Below are positions 40,160 to 52,089 of a DNA stretch of 64,000 bases, in pieces. Source of the DNA: Luteimonas panaciterrae (GTDB taxonomy: Bacteria; Pseudomonadota; Gammaproteobacteria; Xanthomonadales; Xanthomonadaceae). A program made the translations under genes and the position numbers. The stretch is from the NCBI RefSeq assembly GCF_020511115.1, contig NZ_JAJAVH010000007.1, positions 434,001-498,000 of the forward strand, in the 5' to 3' direction. The number at the start of each line of letters is the position of its first letter. The stretch's first letter is position 1. The notes beneath the pieces were generated by a model. It ran no database searches, was not told the origin of the DNA, and worked only from the letters and a program-made list of their open reading frames with translations.

Positions 40160-41395
40160 TCAGAATTCCCCCCGGTACCAGTTCTTCAACTTGTTGAAGA
40201 ACGTGCCGGCGCGTCCGGTCGGAATCACCGGGCGGCGCGGATGCTCGATCTGGCTGCCCATCAGCAGCAGGCCGACGCCGGTGGCGTGCACCGGATTGCC
40301 CACCACTTCGCCAAGACCGGTCACGTGCTGCGGAATGCCCACGCGCACCGGCATCTGCAGCATCTCCTCGGCCAGTTCGACGACGCCTTCCATCTTGGAA
40401 GCGCCACCGGTGAGCACCATGCCGGCGCGCACGTGCTGCTCGAAGCCGGAACGGCGCAGTTCGGCCTGCACCATCTCGAAGATTTCCTCGTAGCGCGCCT
40501 GCACCGCCTGCGCCAGCGACTGCCGCGGCAGACGGCGCGGCGGACGATCGCCGACGCTCGGCACCTGGATCGATTCCTCGCTCGTCGCCAGCTGCGCCAG
40601 CGCGCAGGCGTAGCGCACCTTGATCTGCTCGGCCTCGGGCGTGGGCGTGCGCAGCATGTGCGCGATGTCCTCGGTGACCTTGTCACCGGCGATCGGCAAC
40701 GAAGCGGTATGGCAGATCGCGCCCTGCACGAACACGGCCAGATCCGTGGTGCCGGCGCCAAGATCGACCAACACCACGCCGAGTTCGCGTTCGTCGCCGG
40801 TGAGCACCGCGGTGCTGGAGGCCAGCGACGACAGGATCAGATCGTCGATCTGCAAGCCGCAGCGCTGCACGCACTTGCTGATGTTCGCTGCGGCCGACTG
40901 CGCGCACACCACCAGGTGCGCATGCACTTCCAGGCGCACGCCGGTCATGCCGACCGGATTGCGGATGCCTTCCTGCGAATCGTCGAGCACGTACTCGCGC
41001 GGGATCGCATGCAGGATCTTCTGATCGGCGGGAATCGCGACGGCCTTGGCCGCTTCGAGCACGCGATCCAGATCGGCGTAAGTCACCTCGCCATCGCGGA
41101 TCGGCACGATGCCGGGCGAATTGCGGCACTGCACGTGATTGCCGGAGATCGACGCATATACCGAACGGATTTCGCAGCCAGCCATCAGCTCGGCCTCTTC
41201 CACCGCGCGCTGGATCGACTGCACCGTGGATTCGATATCCACGACGACGCCGCGCTTGAGCCCGCGCGATTCGTGCGAGCCGATGCCGATCACCTCGATG
41301 GGATTGCCCGGCGAATACTCGCCCACCAGCGCCACCACCTTGGAGGTGCCGATGTCGAGTCCCACGATCAGTGCCTTGTCGCCTTTGCGGTTCAT
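40160..41395 (-). CDS. ftsA: Cell division protein FtsA
   Basis: Actin-like protein that tethers FtsZ filaments to the membrane. Phosphate 1 motif VGLDIGTSKVVALVG, phosphate 2 VLVDLGAGTTDLAVF, adenosine motif MVLTGGASKMEGV, and the C-terminal amphipathic membrane-targeting helix AGTFFNKLKNWYRGEF. Length 411. The ATG overlaps the ftsQ stop by four bases (ATGA). Confidence 0.97.
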   Translation of the reverse strand: MNRKGDKALIVGLDIGTSKVVALVGEYSPGNPIEVIGIGSHESRGLKRGVVVDIESTVQSIQRAVEEAELMAGCEIRSVYASISGNHVQCRNSPGIVPIRDGEVTYADLDRVLEAAKAVAIPADQKILHAIPREYVLDDSQEGIRNPVGMTGVRLEVHAHLVVCAQSAAANISKCVQRCGLQIDDLILSSLASSTAVLTGDERELGVVLVDLGAGTTDLAVFVQGAICHTASLPIAGDKVTEDIAHMLRTPTPEAEQIKVRYACALAQLATSEESIQVPSVGDRPPRRLPRQSLAQAVQARYEEIFEMVQAELRRSGFEQHVRAGMVLTGGASKMEGVVELAEEMLQMPVRVGIPQHVTGLGEVVGNPVHATGVGLLLMGSQIEHPRRPVIPTGRAGTFFNKLKNWYRGEF

Positions 41396-42171
41396 GTGCG
41401 TGCCTGCCTTTGCGGCGTGTTGCGCCCGCTTGCGGCAGCGGGTGGGGGGGATGCGGGTGCGGCGGGCGTGTCGGTAGCCCAGCTCAGCGCGAAACCGTTG
41501 GTGTAGCGAAGATCGGCACGCTGCAACGGCAACGGCTTGGAGGCGAGCAGTTGCGGCATCAAGCGCGCGAAGCGCGCCAGGCGCAGACGCGCCTCCTGAC
41601 TGCCGACGATCAGTTCGGTGCCGTTCGACAAGGTCAGCGACCAGCTGCCGCGGCGATCGAGCGATACGCCACTCACCTTCCTGCCTTCCGCCGCGAACAT
41701 TTCACCGGCCTCGTTGTAGAGCGCGACCACGTCCTTGATGCGCGCGGCGGGCGCGTCGACATCGAAGCGTGGCAGCCCCGGCGGCACGGTCATGCTGCCG
41801 ATCGGGAATACGTTGCCGCGCTCGGACAGCAATTCCTTGTCGCCCCAGCGCGCGAACGGCTTGTATTCGACGATGCGCACTTCGAGCACGTCCGGCCAAC
41901 GCTTGCGCACTTCGGCCTGCTCCACCCACGGCAGCTTCGCGACCGCGGCCTGCGCGTCCTGCAATTTCACCGCGAAGAAACCGCTGCGCGCATACGGCAG
42001 CACCGTGTTGCGCAGCTGTTGCGCATCCACGCGCTTGAGTTCGCCACCCACACGCAGCGTGCGCAGCGGCCAGCGATCCGCGCCGATCCAACCATTGAGC
42101 ACAGCGACGACCGGCAGCACCACCAGCGCCAGCGCCAGGCTCCAGACGATCAGGCGCAGCAGCGCGCTCAT
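41392..42171 (-). CDS. ftsQ: Cell division protein FtsQ
   Basis: Bitopic protein linking early and late division proteins (FtsQLB). One N-terminal helix ([19 protein letters not shown]), then a POTRA domain ([20 protein letters not shown]) and a beta domain ([28 protein letters not shown]). Length 259, with an Ala/Pro-rich tail. Its start overlaps murC directly; the ddl gene that normally lies between murC and ftsQ is absent. Confidence 0.94.
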   Translation of the reverse strand: MSALLRLIVWSLALALVVLPVVAVLNGWIGADRWPLRTLRVGGELKRVDAQQLRNTVLPYARSGFFAVKLQDAQAAVAKLPWVEQAEVRKRWPDVLEVRIVEYKPFARWGDKELLSERGNVFPIGSMTVPPGLPRFDVDAPAARIKDVVALYNEAGEMFAAEGRKVSGVSLDRRGSWSLTLSNGTELIVGSQEARLRLARFARLMPQLLASKPLPLQRADLRYTNGFALSWATDTPAAPASPPPAAASGRNTPQRQART

Positions 42172-43643
42172 GCACCCTTCTCCGGCGCTTTGACAGGCTC
42201 GAAGCCGTCGATGGCGATCTGCTGCGCCGCGTAGCCGATGTCACCGGCGCCCATCATCAGCAACAGGTCGCCGTCACGCAGGATGTCGGGCAGCACCGAG
42301 CGCAGTTCCTGCGCGCCGTTGACCACGACCGGATCGATGCGCCCGCGCGCACGGATCGCGCGCGCCAGCGACTTGGCATCGGCGCCGGCGATCGGTGCCT
42401 CGCCGGCCGGGTACACCTCGGTCAGCACCAGCGCATCGACGTCGGACAGCACGCTGGCGAAATCGTCGAACAGATCGCGCGTGCGCGTGTAGCGATGCGG
42501 CTGGAACGCGACCACGAGCCGATGCTGCGGCCAGCCGCCGCGCGCGGCCGCGAACACCGCCGCCAGTTCCTTCGGATGGTGGCCGTAATCGTCGACCAGC
42601 TGCACCGTCGCGCCCTGCGCGGTGTGCAGTTCGGCCAGCAGATTGAAACGGCGGCCGATTCCCTGGAATTTTTCCAGCGCGCCGGCGATCGCCTCGGCGG
42701 GAACGCCAAGCTGCCACGCCACCGCGGCGGCGGCGAGCGAGTTCTGCACGTTGTGGCGGCCCGGTAGCGCCAGCGTGACCGGCGTGCGCGAGGCATCGGG
42801 CAGGCACAGCACGTAATGCATGCGGCCGCCCTGCTGCTCGACATCCTCGGCGCGCACTTCCGCCTTCTCGTCGAAGCCATAGGTCATCACGTGGCGCGGC
42901 ATGTCGCTGGCCAGCTTGACCACTTCGGGATCGTCGATACACAGCACCGCGATGCCGTAGAACGGCAGACGGTGCAGGAATTCCGAGAACGCGGCCTGCA
43001 CGCGCGCGAAATCGCCGCCGTAGTTCTCGAGATGATCGGCGTCGATGTTGGTGACCACCGCCACCAGCGGATTCAGGCGCAGGAAGCTGCCATCGCTCTC
43101 GTCGGCCTCGGCCACCAGCCAGTCGCCGCTGCCCAGGCGCGCGTTGGCGCCGGCCGCGAGCAGCTGTCCGCCGATCACGAAGGTCGGATCGAGCCCGCCC
43201 TCGGCGAGCACGCTGGCGAGCAGCGAGGTGGTCGTGGTCTTGCCATGCGTGCCGGCCACGGCGATGCCGCGGCGGAAGCGCATCAGTTCGGCCAGCATCT
43301 CGGCGCGCGGCACGATCGGGATGCGCTGCGCGCGTGCTTCCAGCAGTTCCGGGTTGTCCGGCTTGATCGCGCTCGACACCACGATGCAGTCGGTGCCCAG
43401 CACGTTGGCGGCGGCATGGCCGCGATGCACGTTGGCGCCGAGCTTGGTCAGACGGCGCGTCACCGCGTTGTCGGCCATGTCGGAACCGGAGACCTGATAG
43501 CCGAGCGTGCACAGCACCTCGGCGATACCGCTCATGCCGACGCCGCCGATGCCGACGAAATGCACGCGCGAATAGCGGCGCGCGAAATCGCCCGGCGAGA
43601 CGCCGCCCTGGCTGTCCTTGGCGTCGTACAAACGGCGGATCAT
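42168..43643 (-). CDS. murC: UDP-N-acetylmuramate--L-alanine ligase
   Basis: Adds L-Ala to UDP-MurNAc, the first amino acid of the peptidoglycan stem. Rossmann-like start [22 protein letters not shown]-loop [11 protein letters not shown], and the C-terminal [14 protein letters not shown] motif. Length 491. ATG overlaps the ftsW stop by four bases. murG, normally between ftsW and murC, is absent here. Confidence 0.97.
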   Translation of the reverse strand: MIRRLYDAKDSQGGVSPGDFARRYSRVHFVGIGGVGMSGIAEVLCTLGYQVSGSDMADNAVTRRLTKLGANVHRGHAAANVLGTDCIVVSSAIKPDNPELLEARAQRIPIVPRAEMLAELMRFRRGIAVAGTHGKTTTTSLLASVLAEGGLDPTFVIGGQLLAAGANARLGSGDWLVAEADESDGSFLRLNPLVAVVTNIDADHLENYGGDFARVQAAFSEFLHRLPFYGIAVLCIDDPEVVKLASDMPRHVMTYGFDEKAEVRAEDVEQQGGRMHYVLCLPDASRTPVTLALPGRHNVQNSLAAAAVAWQLGVPAEAIAGALEKFQGIGRRFNLLAELHTAQGATVQLVDDYGHHPKELAAVFAAARGGWPQHRLVVAFQPHRYTRTRDLFDDFASVLSDVDALVLTEVYPAGEAPIAGADAKSLARAIRARGRIDPVVVNGAQELRSVLPDILRDGDLLLMMGAGDIGYAAQQIAIDGFEPVKAPEKGA

Positions 43644-44968
43644 GCGTGCTGCCCCATCGTTGGTTCAACACGACGGCGAAGATCGCCGCCGCGAGCAGCC
43701 GCGGGCGTCGCCTTCACCTGCTTCGGCCGCACGGTGGCGGCGTCCTTCTGCGGCTCGGCATTGGCTTGCACCGCATTGGCGGCTACCTGCGCGCCTTCGC
43801 CGCGCAGGCGCGCGACCTGGCGCTCGGCGCGATCGAGTTCGTAGGACACGCGCAGCAGCAGGCCGAGCGCGGCGCAAGTCATCAGCACGCTCGAACCGCC
43901 AGAGGAAATCATCGGCAGCGTCAGCCCCTTGGTGGGCAGGATGCCGAGGTTCACGCCGATCGAGACGAAACTCTGCAGGCTGATCCACAACGCCACACCG
44001 AACGCGCAGTAGCCGGCGAAGTGTCGGCGCATGCCGACACAGCGATAACCGACCCAGAACGCGCGCCCGACCAATGCCACGTATAGCCCGATCACCAGGC
44101 ACACGCCGACGAAGCCGAGTTCCTCGGCGATCACCGAGAAGATGAAGTCGGTATGCGCTTCCGGCAGGTACGACAGCTTCTGCACCGAGGCACCGAGGCC
44201 GACGCCGGTCCATTCGCCGCGGCCGACCGCCATCAGCGCGTTGCTGAGCTGGTAGCCCGAACCAAGCTGATCGGCCCACGGATCGAGGAACGAGGTGAGA
44301 CGGCGCACGCGATACGGTTCGAGGATCGCCACGAACGCGAATACCGGCAGCCCGATCACGATCGGCATCGACATGCGCGGCAGATTGACGCCGCCGAGCA
44401 CCAGCATGCCGGCGGTGATCGCCAGGATCAGCGAGGAGGAGCCGAAATCCGGCTGGATCAGCAGCAGCGCGACCAGCGCCACCGCCACACCGAGCGGCTT
44501 GAGCATCGCCGGCCAGGTGGCGTTGACCTCGTCACGGAAGCGCACCAGATAGCTCGACAGCCAGACGATGTAGAGCAGTTTGATCGCCTCCACTGCCTGG
44601 AATTTCGAGACGCCGAGATTGATCCAGCGCCGCGCGCCGTTGACGGTACTGCCGACGCCTGGGACGAACACCAGCAGCAACAGCACGAAGCAACCGAGCA
44701 GGAGCAGCTGGTTGTAGTGCTCGATGGTCTTCAGCTCGGTGCGCATCGCCCAGATCGCCAGACCGATGCCGACGGCGAGGAAGACCAGATGGCGGTTGAG
44801 ATAGTAGAAGGGCCCTACCCCCATCGCGATCGAACTCGAGGCGACCATCACCACGCCGAGACTGGCGAGCGCGATCGAGACGCCGAGCAGCCAGCCGTCG
44901 TAACGGCCCGTGATGGCATCGAGCCGGGTCGCCTGTTTCACGCTACCGAGGTAGGAAGACATGTTCAT
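43640..44968 (-). CDS. ftsW: Septal peptidoglycan polymerase FtsW (SEDS)
   Basis: Ten-helix glycosyltransferase that polymerises lipid II at the septum together with FtsI. Conserved catalytic Asp in [10 protein letters not shown], the SEDS signature [20 protein letters not shown], and [19 protein letters not shown]. Length 442, with a basic, Ala-rich cytoplasmic tail of about 60 residues. ATG at 44968 overlaps the mraY stop by one base (TGATG); an in-frame ATG two codons later is an alternative. Confidence 0.95.
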   Translation of the reverse strand: MNMSSYLGSVKQATRLDAITGRYDGWLLGVSIALASLGVVMVASSSIAMGVGPFYYLNRHLVFLAVGIGLAIWAMRTELKTIEHYNQLLLLGCFVLLLLVFVPGVGSTVNGARRWINLGVSKFQAVEAIKLLYIVWLSSYLVRFRDEVNATWPAMLKPLGVAVALVALLLIQPDFGSSSLILAITAGMLVLGGVNLPRMSMPIVIGLPVFAFVAILEPYRVRRLTSFLDPWADQLGSGYQLSNALMAVGRGEWTGVGLGASVQKLSYLPEAHTDFIFSVIAEELGFVGVCLVIGLYVALVGRAFWVGYRCVGMRRHFAGYCAFGVALWISLQSFVSIGVNLGILPTKGLTLPMISSGGSSVLMTCAALGLLLRVSYELDRAERQVARLRGEGAQVAANAVQANAEPQKDAATVRPKQVKATPAAARGGDLRRRVEPTMGQHA

Positions 44969-46056
44969 CAGCGCACCTTCAATGTGGCGAGCCCGACAAG
45001 CACGAGAATCACGGAGATGATCCAGAAGCGCACGATCACGCGCGGCTCCGGCCAGCCCTTCAGTTCGAAGTGGTGGTGGATCGGCGCCATGCGGAACACG
45101 CGCTTGCCGGTCAGCTTGAACGAGGCGACCTGGATCATCACCGACAGTGTTTCGATCACGAACACGCCGCCCATGATCACCAGCACCAGTTCCTGGCGAA
45201 CAATGATCGCCATCGTGCCGAGCACCGCGCCGAGCGCGAGCGCACCGATGTCGCCCATGAACACCATCGCCGGATAGGTGTTGAACCACAGGAAGCCGAG
45301 ACCCGCGCCGGCGATCGCCGCGCAGATGATGACCAGCTCTCCGGCACCCGGAATCTGCGGAATCTGCAGATAGGACGAGAACACCGCATTGCCCGAGGCA
45401 TAGGCGAACACGCCCAGCGCGCAAGCCACCAGCACCGTGGGCATGATCGCCAGGCCATCAAGGCCGTCGGTGAGATTGACCGCGTTGGAGAAGCCGACGA
45501 TCCAGAAGTACGCGACCACGATGAAGAACGCGCCGAGCGGAATCGCCACCGTCTTCAGCAGCGGCACGAAGAACATGGTCGCCGCCGGCACGGTGGAATC
45601 GGCGGTCATGTACAGGAACACGCCCGCGGCGAGGCCGAAGATCGACTGCAGCAGATATTTCCAGCGCGACTTCAGACCGTTGGGATCGCGCTTGACGATC
45701 TTGATCCAATCGTCGAGCCAGCCGATCGCGCCGAAGGCGAGCATCACCGCCAGCACCAGCCACACGTAGCGGTTGCGCAGATCGCCCCACAGCAGCACCG
45801 ACAGCAGCACGGTGATCAGGATCAGCGCGCCGCCCATGGTCGGCGTGCCGGCCTTGGAGAAGTGCGTCTGCGGACCGTCCGTGCGGATCGGCTGGCCGCC
45901 CTTGTACTGCGCCAGCTTGCGGATCACCGCCGGCCCCATCCACAGCGACAGGAACAGCGCCGTCAGCGCGGCGAGGATGCCGCGGAAGGTCAGATAACCG
46001 AACAGGCCGAACAGGCCTTCCAGCTGCTGCAGCCAGCGCGTCAGTTCAAGCAGCAT
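44968..46056 (-). CDS. mraY: Phospho-N-acetylmuramoyl-pentapeptide transferase
   Basis: Integral membrane enzyme making lipid I from UDP-MurNAc-pentapeptide and undecaprenyl phosphate. Motifs: [10 protein letters not shown], catalytic Asp pair in [20 protein letters not shown], and the histidine cluster [12 protein letters not shown]. Starts [14 protein letters not shown]; length 362. The ATG at 46056 lies inside murF, an 11-bp overlap. murD does not follow, unlike in E. coli. Confidence 0.97.
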   Translation of the reverse strand: MLLELTRWLQQLEGLFGLFGYLTFRGILAALTALFLSLWMGPAVIRKLAQYKGGQPIRTDGPQTHFSKAGTPTMGGALILITVLLSVLLWGDLRNRYVWLVLAVMLAFGAIGWLDDWIKIVKRDPNGLKSRWKYLLQSIFGLAAGVFLYMTADSTVPAATMFFVPLLKTVAIPLGAFFIVVAYFWIVGFSNAVNLTDGLDGLAIMPTVLVACALGVFAYASGNAVFSSYLQIPQIPGAGELVIICAAIAGAGLGFLWFNTYPAMVFMGDIGALALGAVLGTMAIIVRQELVLVIMGGVFVIETLSVMIQVASFKLTGKRVFRMAPIHHHFELKGWPEPRVIVRFWIISVILVLVGLATLKVR

Positions 46057-47512
46057 GTGTGGCGCTCCCCTTTTTGTTCGGCCCGTTCTTGTTGGGCCCG
46101 CCCCTGTTCGGCTCGCCACCGTCGGCCGCCAGCAGTGCCTTGACGATGCGATCCATCGCGCTGCCGCGCGAACCCTTCACCAGCACGCGCACGGTGGCGT
46201 GCAGTTCCGAGCGCAATGCTTCGATCAGATCTTCGTGCGTGGAGAACGTGCGAGCGCCCTCGCCGAAGGCTTTCGCCGCCATCGCGCTCAGGCCGCCGAG
46301 CGCGTACAGCCGCGCGATGCCAGCTTCCTTCGCGCGCTTTCCAGCGGCCTCGTGCAGCTGTTGGCCGTCGACACCCAGTTCGCGCATGTCGCCCAGCACC
46401 AGCCAGGTTTCGCCACTGGCGCTGGCGAGCGTGTCGATCGCAGCGTTGAGCGAACCGGGGTTGGCGTTGTAGCTGTCGTCGATCAGCACCGCGCCGTTGC
46501 CGAGGCGATAGCGCATCAGGCGTCCCGCCACCGGCTGCACGTCGCGCAATCCGATCACGATATCCTGCAGCGATGTTCCGCATGCATAGGCGAGCGCCGC
46601 CGCGGCCAACGCGTTGGCGACGTTGTGCCGGCCGGCCATTGGCACGACGGCATCGGCCTCGCCCTGCGGCGTGATCAGGCGGAACTGCGTGCGATCGTCG
46701 GCGACGCGCAGGTCGCGCGCCGTGATCTCGGCTTCGGCATCGAGCGCGAAGCGGATCTGGCGGCGGCCATGAGCACGGGTGGCGAAATACGGAGCGAAAG
46801 CGTCGTCGGCGTTGATCACCGCGATACCGTCGGCCGGCAACGCGTCGTAGATCGCCGCCTTAGTGTCGGCGACGCCTTCCACGCTACCCAGCCGCTCCAG
46901 GTGCGCCGGTGCGACGTTGTTCACCAGCGACACGCGCGGACGCACGATCGCCGTCAGATAGGCGATGTCGCCGGGCTGGCCGGCGCCCATCTCGTAGATG
47001 GAGAAATCGGAGTTTTCCGGCGCATCGATCACCGACAGCGGCAAGCCGATCTCGTTGTTGCGATTGCCGGGATTGGCGTAGGTCTTGCCGACGCGCTGCA
47101 GGATCGACAGCAGCAGCGTCTTCACCGTCGTCTTGCCGTTGCTGCCGGTGATCGCCACCACCAGCTCGTCGCGCGTGTGCTGCAGCGCGGCCGCAATCGA
47201 AGCCAACGCGCGCTCGGTGTCGGCGACCACGATCTGCGGCAGCGCCACGTCCTGCGCTTCGGACACCAGCGCCGCGCGCACGCCGAGTTCGGCCGCTTCG
47301 GCGACGTGACGATGGCCGTCGAAGCGCTCGCCCTTGAGCGCCACGAACAAGGCGGCGGACTCAGTATCGCCGGCGGCATTGCCAAACGTGCGCGTGTCGG
47401 TGATCACCGCATCGATGAGCAAATCCTGCGACGACGAATCCTGCGCGCGACCATGACCATGCAGCTGGCCGCCGGTCCATTGCGCGATGCGGGACAACGG
47501 GACCGGGATCAT
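46046..47512 (-). CDS. murF: UDP-MurNAc-tripeptide--D-alanyl-D-alanine ligase
   Basis: Adds D-Ala-D-Ala to complete the stem pentapeptide. ATP P-loop [23 protein letters not shown] motif, and [19 protein letters not shown]. Length 488; the C-terminus carries a Gly/Asn/Lys-rich low-complexity tail ([18 protein letters not shown]). Overlaps murE by four bases upstream and mraY by 11 downstream. Confidence 0.97.
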   Translation of the reverse strand: MIPVPLSRIAQWTGGQLHGHGRAQDSSSQDLLIDAVITDTRTFGNAAGDTESAALFVALKGERFDGHRHVAEAAELGVRAALVSEAQDVALPQIVVADTERALASIAAALQHTRDELVVAITGSNGKTTVKTLLLSILQRVGKTYANPGNRNNEIGLPLSVIDAPENSDFSIYEMGAGQPGDIAYLTAIVRPRVSLVNNVAPAHLERLGSVEGVADTKAAIYDALPADGIAVINADDAFAPYFATRAHGRRQIRFALDAEAEITARDLRVADDRTQFRLITPQGEADAVVPMAGRHNVANALAAAALAYACGTSLQDIVIGLRDVQPVAGRLMRYRLGNGAVLIDDSYNANPGSLNAAIDTLASASGETWLVLGDMRELGVDGQQLHEAAGKRAKEAGIARLYALGGLSAMAAKAFGEGARTFSTHEDLIEALRSELHATVRVLVKGSRGSAMDRIVKALLAADGGEPNRGGPNKNGPNKKGSATHAA

Positions 47513-49011
47513 GCCACCCCTCCCGTCGCCGCGCCTTTCGTCGATCTGCTCTCCAGCACGGCACGCGCCACTAGCGTGTCGTCGAACGCGTGCTTGACGC
47601 CTGCGACTTCCTGGTACGGTTCGTGGCCCTTGCCGGCGATCAGCACGATGTCGTCCGGACCGGCTTCGCCGATCGCGCGCGCGATCGCGGCGGCGCGGTC
47701 GCGCTGCACCAGCACCGCGGAACGATCGCGAAACCCTTCGAGGATGTCGGCGATGATCGTATCGCCATCCTCGAAACGCGGATTGTCGTCGGTAACGATG
47801 ACGTAATCGGCGTTCGCTTCCGCGATCACCGCCATCTGCGGACGCTTGCCGCGATCACGCTCGCCGCCGCAGCCGAACACGCAGATCAGACGTCCGCGCA
47901 GATGGCCGCGCAGCGATTCCAGCGCCTGCTGCAGCGGATCGGGCTTGTGCGAGTAGTCGATCACCACCAGCGGCAGCACGCCATCGCCACCGAGGCGATT
48001 CATGCGGCCGGGAATCGGCTGCAATTGCGGCAGCGCGGCGGCGATGTCGTCGTCGGTCTCGCCCAGCGCATGCAGCACGCCGGCCACGGCCAGCAGATTG
48101 TCGATGTTGAAGCGACCGAGCAGCGGCGAATGCACAGGGTAGCGCGCATCGCCGAGCACCAGATCGAAGGCGATGCCGGACGCGTCGAGCGCGACGTTCT
48201 CCGCACGCACCTGCGCCTGCGACTGTCCGCGCGCGCTCAGACCGACGCCACGCACCGTCTGCGGCAGCTGCGCCAGCAGCGAAGCACCGAAGGCGTCGTC
48301 GAGGTTGATCGCGGCCGCGCGCAATCCGTCGCGCGAAAATAGCTTGGCCTTGGCGGCACCGTAACTTTCCATGTCACCGTGGTAATCGAGATGGTCGCGG
48401 GTGAGATTGGTGAACACCGCCACGTCGTAGTGCACGGCGTCCACGCGGCCCTGGTCGAGCGCGTGCGAGCTGACTTCCATCGCCACCGCCGCCGCGCCCG
48501 CGTCACGCAATTCGGCGAGCAGCGCATGCATCTGCAACACCAGCGGCGTGGTGAACCCGGTCGGCACGGCCGCGCCGTACAAGCCCGCGCCCAGCGTGCC
48601 GATGGTGCCGGTGCGGCGACCACGCGATTCCAGCGCCTGCGCGATCAGCTGCACGGTCGAGGTTTTGCCGCTGGTGCCGGTGACGCCCACCATGGTCATG
48701 GCGCGCGACGGCTCGCCGTGGAACTGATTCGCCATCGCGCCCATGCGCGCGCGCAATCCCGGCACGGCGATGGCATCGGCAGGCGCCGGCAGGTCGGTAG
48801 GTGCGGGAGGCTCGAACAGAATCGCCCCCGCACCCGCCGCCTTCGCCTGTTCGACGAAATGCAGGCCGTGCGTGCCGAAACCGCCGATGGCGACGAAGGC
48901 ATTGCCGGGTTCGATGGCACGGCTGTCCTGCACCAGTCCGGTGATCGACAGCGACGGCGGCACCGTATCGACATCGGGCAGCAGTTCGGCGAGCAGCATG
49001 CTGCGCGTCAT
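47509..49011 (-). CDS. murE: UDP-MurNAc-L-Ala-D-Glu--diaminopimelate ligase
   Basis: Adds meso-diaminopimelate to the stem peptide. P-loop TGTSGKTS at 111-118, the carbamylated-lysine region near Lys221 (GAAKAKLFS), and the meso-DAP specificity motif DNPR at 409-412. Length 500. Since Xanthomonas species may build the position-2 residue through MurD2 and MurL, the exact acceptor is the same UDP-MurNAc-dipeptide. ATGA overlaps on both sides. Confidence 0.96.
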   Translation of the reverse strand: MTRSMLLAELLPDVDTVPPSLSITGLVQDSRAIEPGNAFVAIGGFGTHGLHFVEQAKAAGAGAILFEPPAPTDLPAPADAIAVPGLRARMGAMANQFHGEPSRAMTMVGVTGTSGKTSTVQLIAQALESRGRRTGTIGTLGAGLYGAAVPTGFTTPLVLQMHALLAELRDAGAAAVAMEVSSHALDQGRVDAVHYDVAVFTNLTRDHLDYHGDMESYGAAKAKLFSRDGLRAAAINLDDAFGASLLAQLPQTVRGVGLSARGQSQAQVRAENVALDASGIAFDLVLGDARYPVHSPLLGRFNIDNLLAVAGVLHALGETDDDIAAALPQLQPIPGRMNRLGGDGVLPLVVIDYSHKPDPLQQALESLRGHLRGRLICVFGCGGERDRGKRPQMAVIAEANADYVIVTDDNPRFEDGDTIIADILEGFRDRSAVLVQRDRAAAIARAIGEAGPDDIVLIAGKGHEPYQEVAGVKHAFDDTLVARAVLESRSTKGAATGGVA

Positions 49012-50882
49012 TGATGCGCTCCCGCCGCCGGCGTGGCCGCGGCCACGGGCAGACGCGCCGTCGTGGTCTTGCCCGCGTTCTTCTTGGCTTCCGCCTTCGC
49101 CTGCTCGGCCAGCCAGGTCTCGATGTCGTCCGGCGGCACGTCCATCAGGCGCAGCGCGCCTTCCATGACGTTGCGGAACACCGGCGCCGCGGTGAGACCG
49201 CCGAAGTGCGAACCCTTGGTCGGATCGTCGATCACCACCGCCATCGCGAAGCGCGGATTGTCGACCGGCACGATGCCGGCGAAGAAGCCGACATAACGAC
49301 GCGAATAGCCGCCGTTGCTGGCCTTGTGCGCGGTACCGGTCTTGCCGGCGACGTGATAGCCGAGGATCGTGCCCCAGGGATAGGCGGTGCCGCCGGGTTC
49401 GGTCACCGTCTGCATCATCTTCACCACTTCGTGCGCGATCTGCGCATCGAGCACCTGCTTGGATTCCGACTCCTGGCGCTCCTTGCCCTTGATGAAGGTC
49501 GGCGTGTACATGCGTCCGCCGTTGGCGAGCGCGGCGTAGGCGTGCGCGATCTGCAGCGGCGTCACCGAGATGCCGTAGCCGTAGGACAACGTCTGCTTGG
49601 TCGTGCCGCTCCAGCGCGAAGGCGGCGGGAACAGGCCGGCCGCTTCGCCGGGGAAGCCGCTCTGGGTGCTCTGGCCGTAGCCGAAGCGACGCAGGAAGTC
49701 ATAAAAGCGCTGGTTCGGCAGCAGCGCCGCGATCTTGGCCGCACCGACGTTGGAACTCTTGCGGATCACGCCCGTGGTATCGAGCACACCATAGTTATGT
49801 GTGTCGGTGGTGCGGTACTTGCCGTTGGGCATCCAGCCTGGGTTGGTGTTAAACGTGGTGCGCGGCGTGATCACGCCGGCTTCCAGCGCCGCGGCGACGG
49901 TCAAAGGCTTCATCGTCGAACCCGGCTCGATCAGGTCGGTGACGGCGCGGTTGCGGTGCGCGTCGCGATTGCCGGTTTCCACCGCGTTCGGATTGAACGA
50001 CGGCAGGTTCGCCATCGCCAGGATCTCGCCGGTGGCGATGTCGACGATCACCGCCGAACCGCTGGCGGCGCCGGATTCGTCCAGCTGACGACGCAGTTCG
50101 CGATAGGTCAGGAACTGGATGCGGCGATCGATGCTGAGCGTGAGGTCCTTGCCCGGCTCGGCGGCGCGCACCAGATCGACGTTCTCGACGATGCGGCCGC
50201 GGCGGTCGCGGATCACCTTCTCCACGCCGGGCTTGCCGCGCAGCCAGTCGTCGAATGCCAGTTCGATGCCTTCCTGGCCTTCGTCGTCGACGTTGGTGAA
50301 GCCGAGGATGTGCGCCATCGCCTCACCCTGCGGGTAGAAGCGGCGGTATTCGCGCTGCGAGAACACGCCGGGAATCTTCAGCGCGAGGATCTTCTGTGCC
50401 TCCACCGGATTGATGCGGCGCTTCAGGTACAGGAATTCCTTGTCGGCCTTCTGCGTGAGCTTGCGCGTGAGCACGTCCTGCGACACGCCCAGCACGCGCG
50501 CCAGCTCGGGGATGCGGTCCGGCGCCTTGAGCAGCTCGTGCGGATTGCCCCACACGCTTTCCACCGGCGTCGAGACGGCGAGCGGCTCGCCGTTGCGGTC
50601 GGTGATCATGCCGCGCGAGGTCGGAATGGGAATCTCGCGCAGGATGCGCGCGTCCGCCTTCTGCTGATAGAAGGCGTTGTCGACCAGCTGCAGATCGACC
50701 GCGCGCCCGACCAGCGCCACCACGCACAGGCCGAGCGTGCCGATCACCAGCCGCAGGCGACCGCGCAGGTTGAACTGCGCGCGATTGCGCGACTTGCGCG
50801 GCGGCGGCGCGCTGCCGCTTGTTTTGAAGCGCCTGGACTCGCGCGAGAAAGGCAGCTTGATCATGTCCCGGATGCCTTTCAT
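49008..50882 (-). CDS. ftsI: Septal transpeptidase FtsI (penicillin-binding protein 3)
   Basis: Class B PBP that crosslinks septal peptidoglycan. Short cytoplasmic part, one helix ([20 protein letters not shown]), dimerisation domain, then the transpeptidase domain with SxxK in [12 protein letters not shown], SxN in RKSSNVGAA and KTG in [10 protein letters not shown]. Length 624. ATG at 50882 overlaps the ftsL stop (ATGA); an ATG six codons later (MIKLPFSRE) is possible. Confidence 0.97.
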   Translation of the reverse strand: MKGIRDMIKLPFSRESRRFKTSGSAPPPRKSRNRAQFNLRGRLRLVIGTLGLCVVALVGRAVDLQLVDNAFYQQKADARILREIPIPTSRGMITDRNGEPLAVSTPVESVWGNPHELLKAPDRIPELARVLGVSQDVLTRKLTQKADKEFLYLKRRINPVEAQKILALKIPGVFSQREYRRFYPQGEAMAHILGFTNVDDEGQEGIELAFDDWLRGKPGVEKVIRDRRGRIVENVDLVRAAEPGKDLTLSIDRRIQFLTYRELRRQLDESGAASGSAVIVDIATGEILAMANLPSFNPNAVETGNRDAHRNRAVTDLIEPGSTMKPLTVAAALEAGVITPRTTFNTNPGWMPNGKYRTTDTHNYGVLDTTGVIRKSSNVGAAKIAALLPNQRFYDFLRRFGYGQSTQSGFPGEAAGLFPPPSRWSGTTKQTLSYGYGISVTPLQIAHAYAALANGGRMYTPTFIKGKERQESESKQVLDAQIAHEVVKMMQTVTEPGGTAYPWGTILGYHVAGKTGTAHKASNGGYSRRYVGFFAGIVPVDNPRFAMAVVIDDPTKGSHFGGLTAAPVFRNVMEGALRLMDVPPDDIETWLAEQAKAEAKKNAGKTTTARLPVAAATPAAGAHQ

Positions 50883-51145
50883 GGCCGGATCACCACGATG
50901 TCGGCGCTTTCCGGGAACTTCATGCCGAGCTTGGTCCGCGCGATCTGATCGATGCGGTTGGCTTCGGCCCAGGTCGCCTGCTCGAGCTGCAGGCGGCCGA
51001 AATCGACGTTGAGCTCGTCGCGCGCGTGTTCGAGCTTGGCCAGCTGCACGAACAGCTGGCGGTGCTGATGGCGCGCATTGACCACGCCCACCGCGCTGAG
51101 GATGTTGGCGATCACGAGGATGGCAAGGAGGACGCGCAGGATCAT
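50879..51145 (-). CDS. ftsL: Cell division protein FtsL
   Basis: Small bitopic division protein of the FtsQLB complex. 88 residues: a short N-terminus, one helix ([20 protein letters not shown]) and a periplasmic leucine-zipper-like coiled coil ([26 protein letters not shown] shortened here by its heptads). The ATG at 51145 overlaps the rsmH stop by four bases. The longer open frame upstream is an artefact of reading rsmH out of frame. Confidence 0.92.
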   Translation of the reverse strand: MILRVLLAILVIANILSAVGVVNARHQHRQLFVQLAKLEHARDELNVDFGRLQLEQATWAEANRIDQIARTKLGMKFPESADIVVIRP

Positions 51146-52089
51146 GCAGCGGCCTCCAGCTTCTCGGCCACGCGCAGCACGGCGCTGCGGGCGCGCGGAT
51201 TGGCCGCGAGCTCGGCCGTGTCGGCCTTCTGCGCGTCGCCGATCGCGCGCAGCGTCGGCACGAAAGATTCCGCCGCCGGCAAACGTCGATTGGCCGGCGG
51301 CGCTTTCGCATGCCGCGCGATGAAACGCTTGACGATGCGGTCTTCCAGCGAATGGAAACTGATCACGGCCAGCCGTCCGCCTGTCTTGAGGTTGGCATAG
51401 GCGGCGTCGAGGCCGCGCTCGAGGTCGTCGAGTTCGCGGTTGATGTGGATGCGGATGGCCTGGAAGGAACGCGTGGCCGGGTGGATGTCGTGCTTCCCAC
51501 GCGGCATATTCGAAGCAATCACTTGCGCCAGATCGGCAGTGCGTGTGATCGGCTGCTGCGCGCGCCGCGCCACGATCGCGCGGGCGATGCGGCGGCTCAT
51601 GCGCTCCTCGCCGTAGGTCCACAGCACGTCGGCGATTTCCTGTTCGGAGGCGCGCGCCAGCCACTGCGCCGCGCTTTCGCCGCTGTCTGGATCCATGCGC
51701 ATGTCGAGCGGCCCGTCCTTGCCGAAGCTGAAACCACGCTCGCCGACATCCAGTTGCGGCGAGGACACACCGAGATCGAAGAGAACGCCGTCGAGGCCGT
51801 TCTGCGCGGCATCCCAGTTTGCGAGGTCGGCGAAGCTGCCGCGGCGGATGGTCACGCGCGGATCGGTGCCGAATTCACGTTCGGCGACGGCGATCGCTTC
51901 GGGATCCTTGTCCATCAACAGCAGCCGACCTCCTCCCCCCAAGCGTTGCAGCACGCCGCGCGCGTGACCGCCGCGACCGAACGTGCCATCCAAATACGTT
52001 CCGTTCTCCACCACCCGCAGCCCTTCCATGACCTGCTGCCACATGACGGGGAGGTGGCCGGACGCGATGTCCGCGCCACCGCCCGTCAC
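51142..52089 (-). CDS. rsmH: 16S rRNA (cytosine(1402)-N4)-methyltransferase
   Basis: Methylates C1402 in the ribosomal P site. N-terminal [16 protein letters not shown] motif [24 protein letters not shown], and the C-terminal [15 protein letters not shown]. Length 315. The start is GTG at 52089, overlapping the mraZ stop (GTGA); conserved HxPVM begins at residue 12, as in the family. Confidence 0.96.
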   Translation of the reverse strand: MTGGGADIASGHLPVMWQQVMEGLRVVENGTYLDGTFGRGGHARGVLQRLGGGGRLLLMDKDPEAIAVAEREFGTDPRVTIRRGSFADLANWDAAQNGLDGVLFDLGVSSPQLDVGERGFSFGKDGPLDMRMDPDSGESAAQWLARASEQEIADVLWTYGEERMSRRIARAIVARRAQQPITRTADLAQVIASNMPRGKHDIHPATRSFQAIRIHINRELDDLERGLDAAYANLKTGGRLAVISFHSLEDRIVKRFIARHAKAPPANRRLPAAESFVPTLRAIGDAQKADTAELAANPRARSAVLRVAEKLEAAA

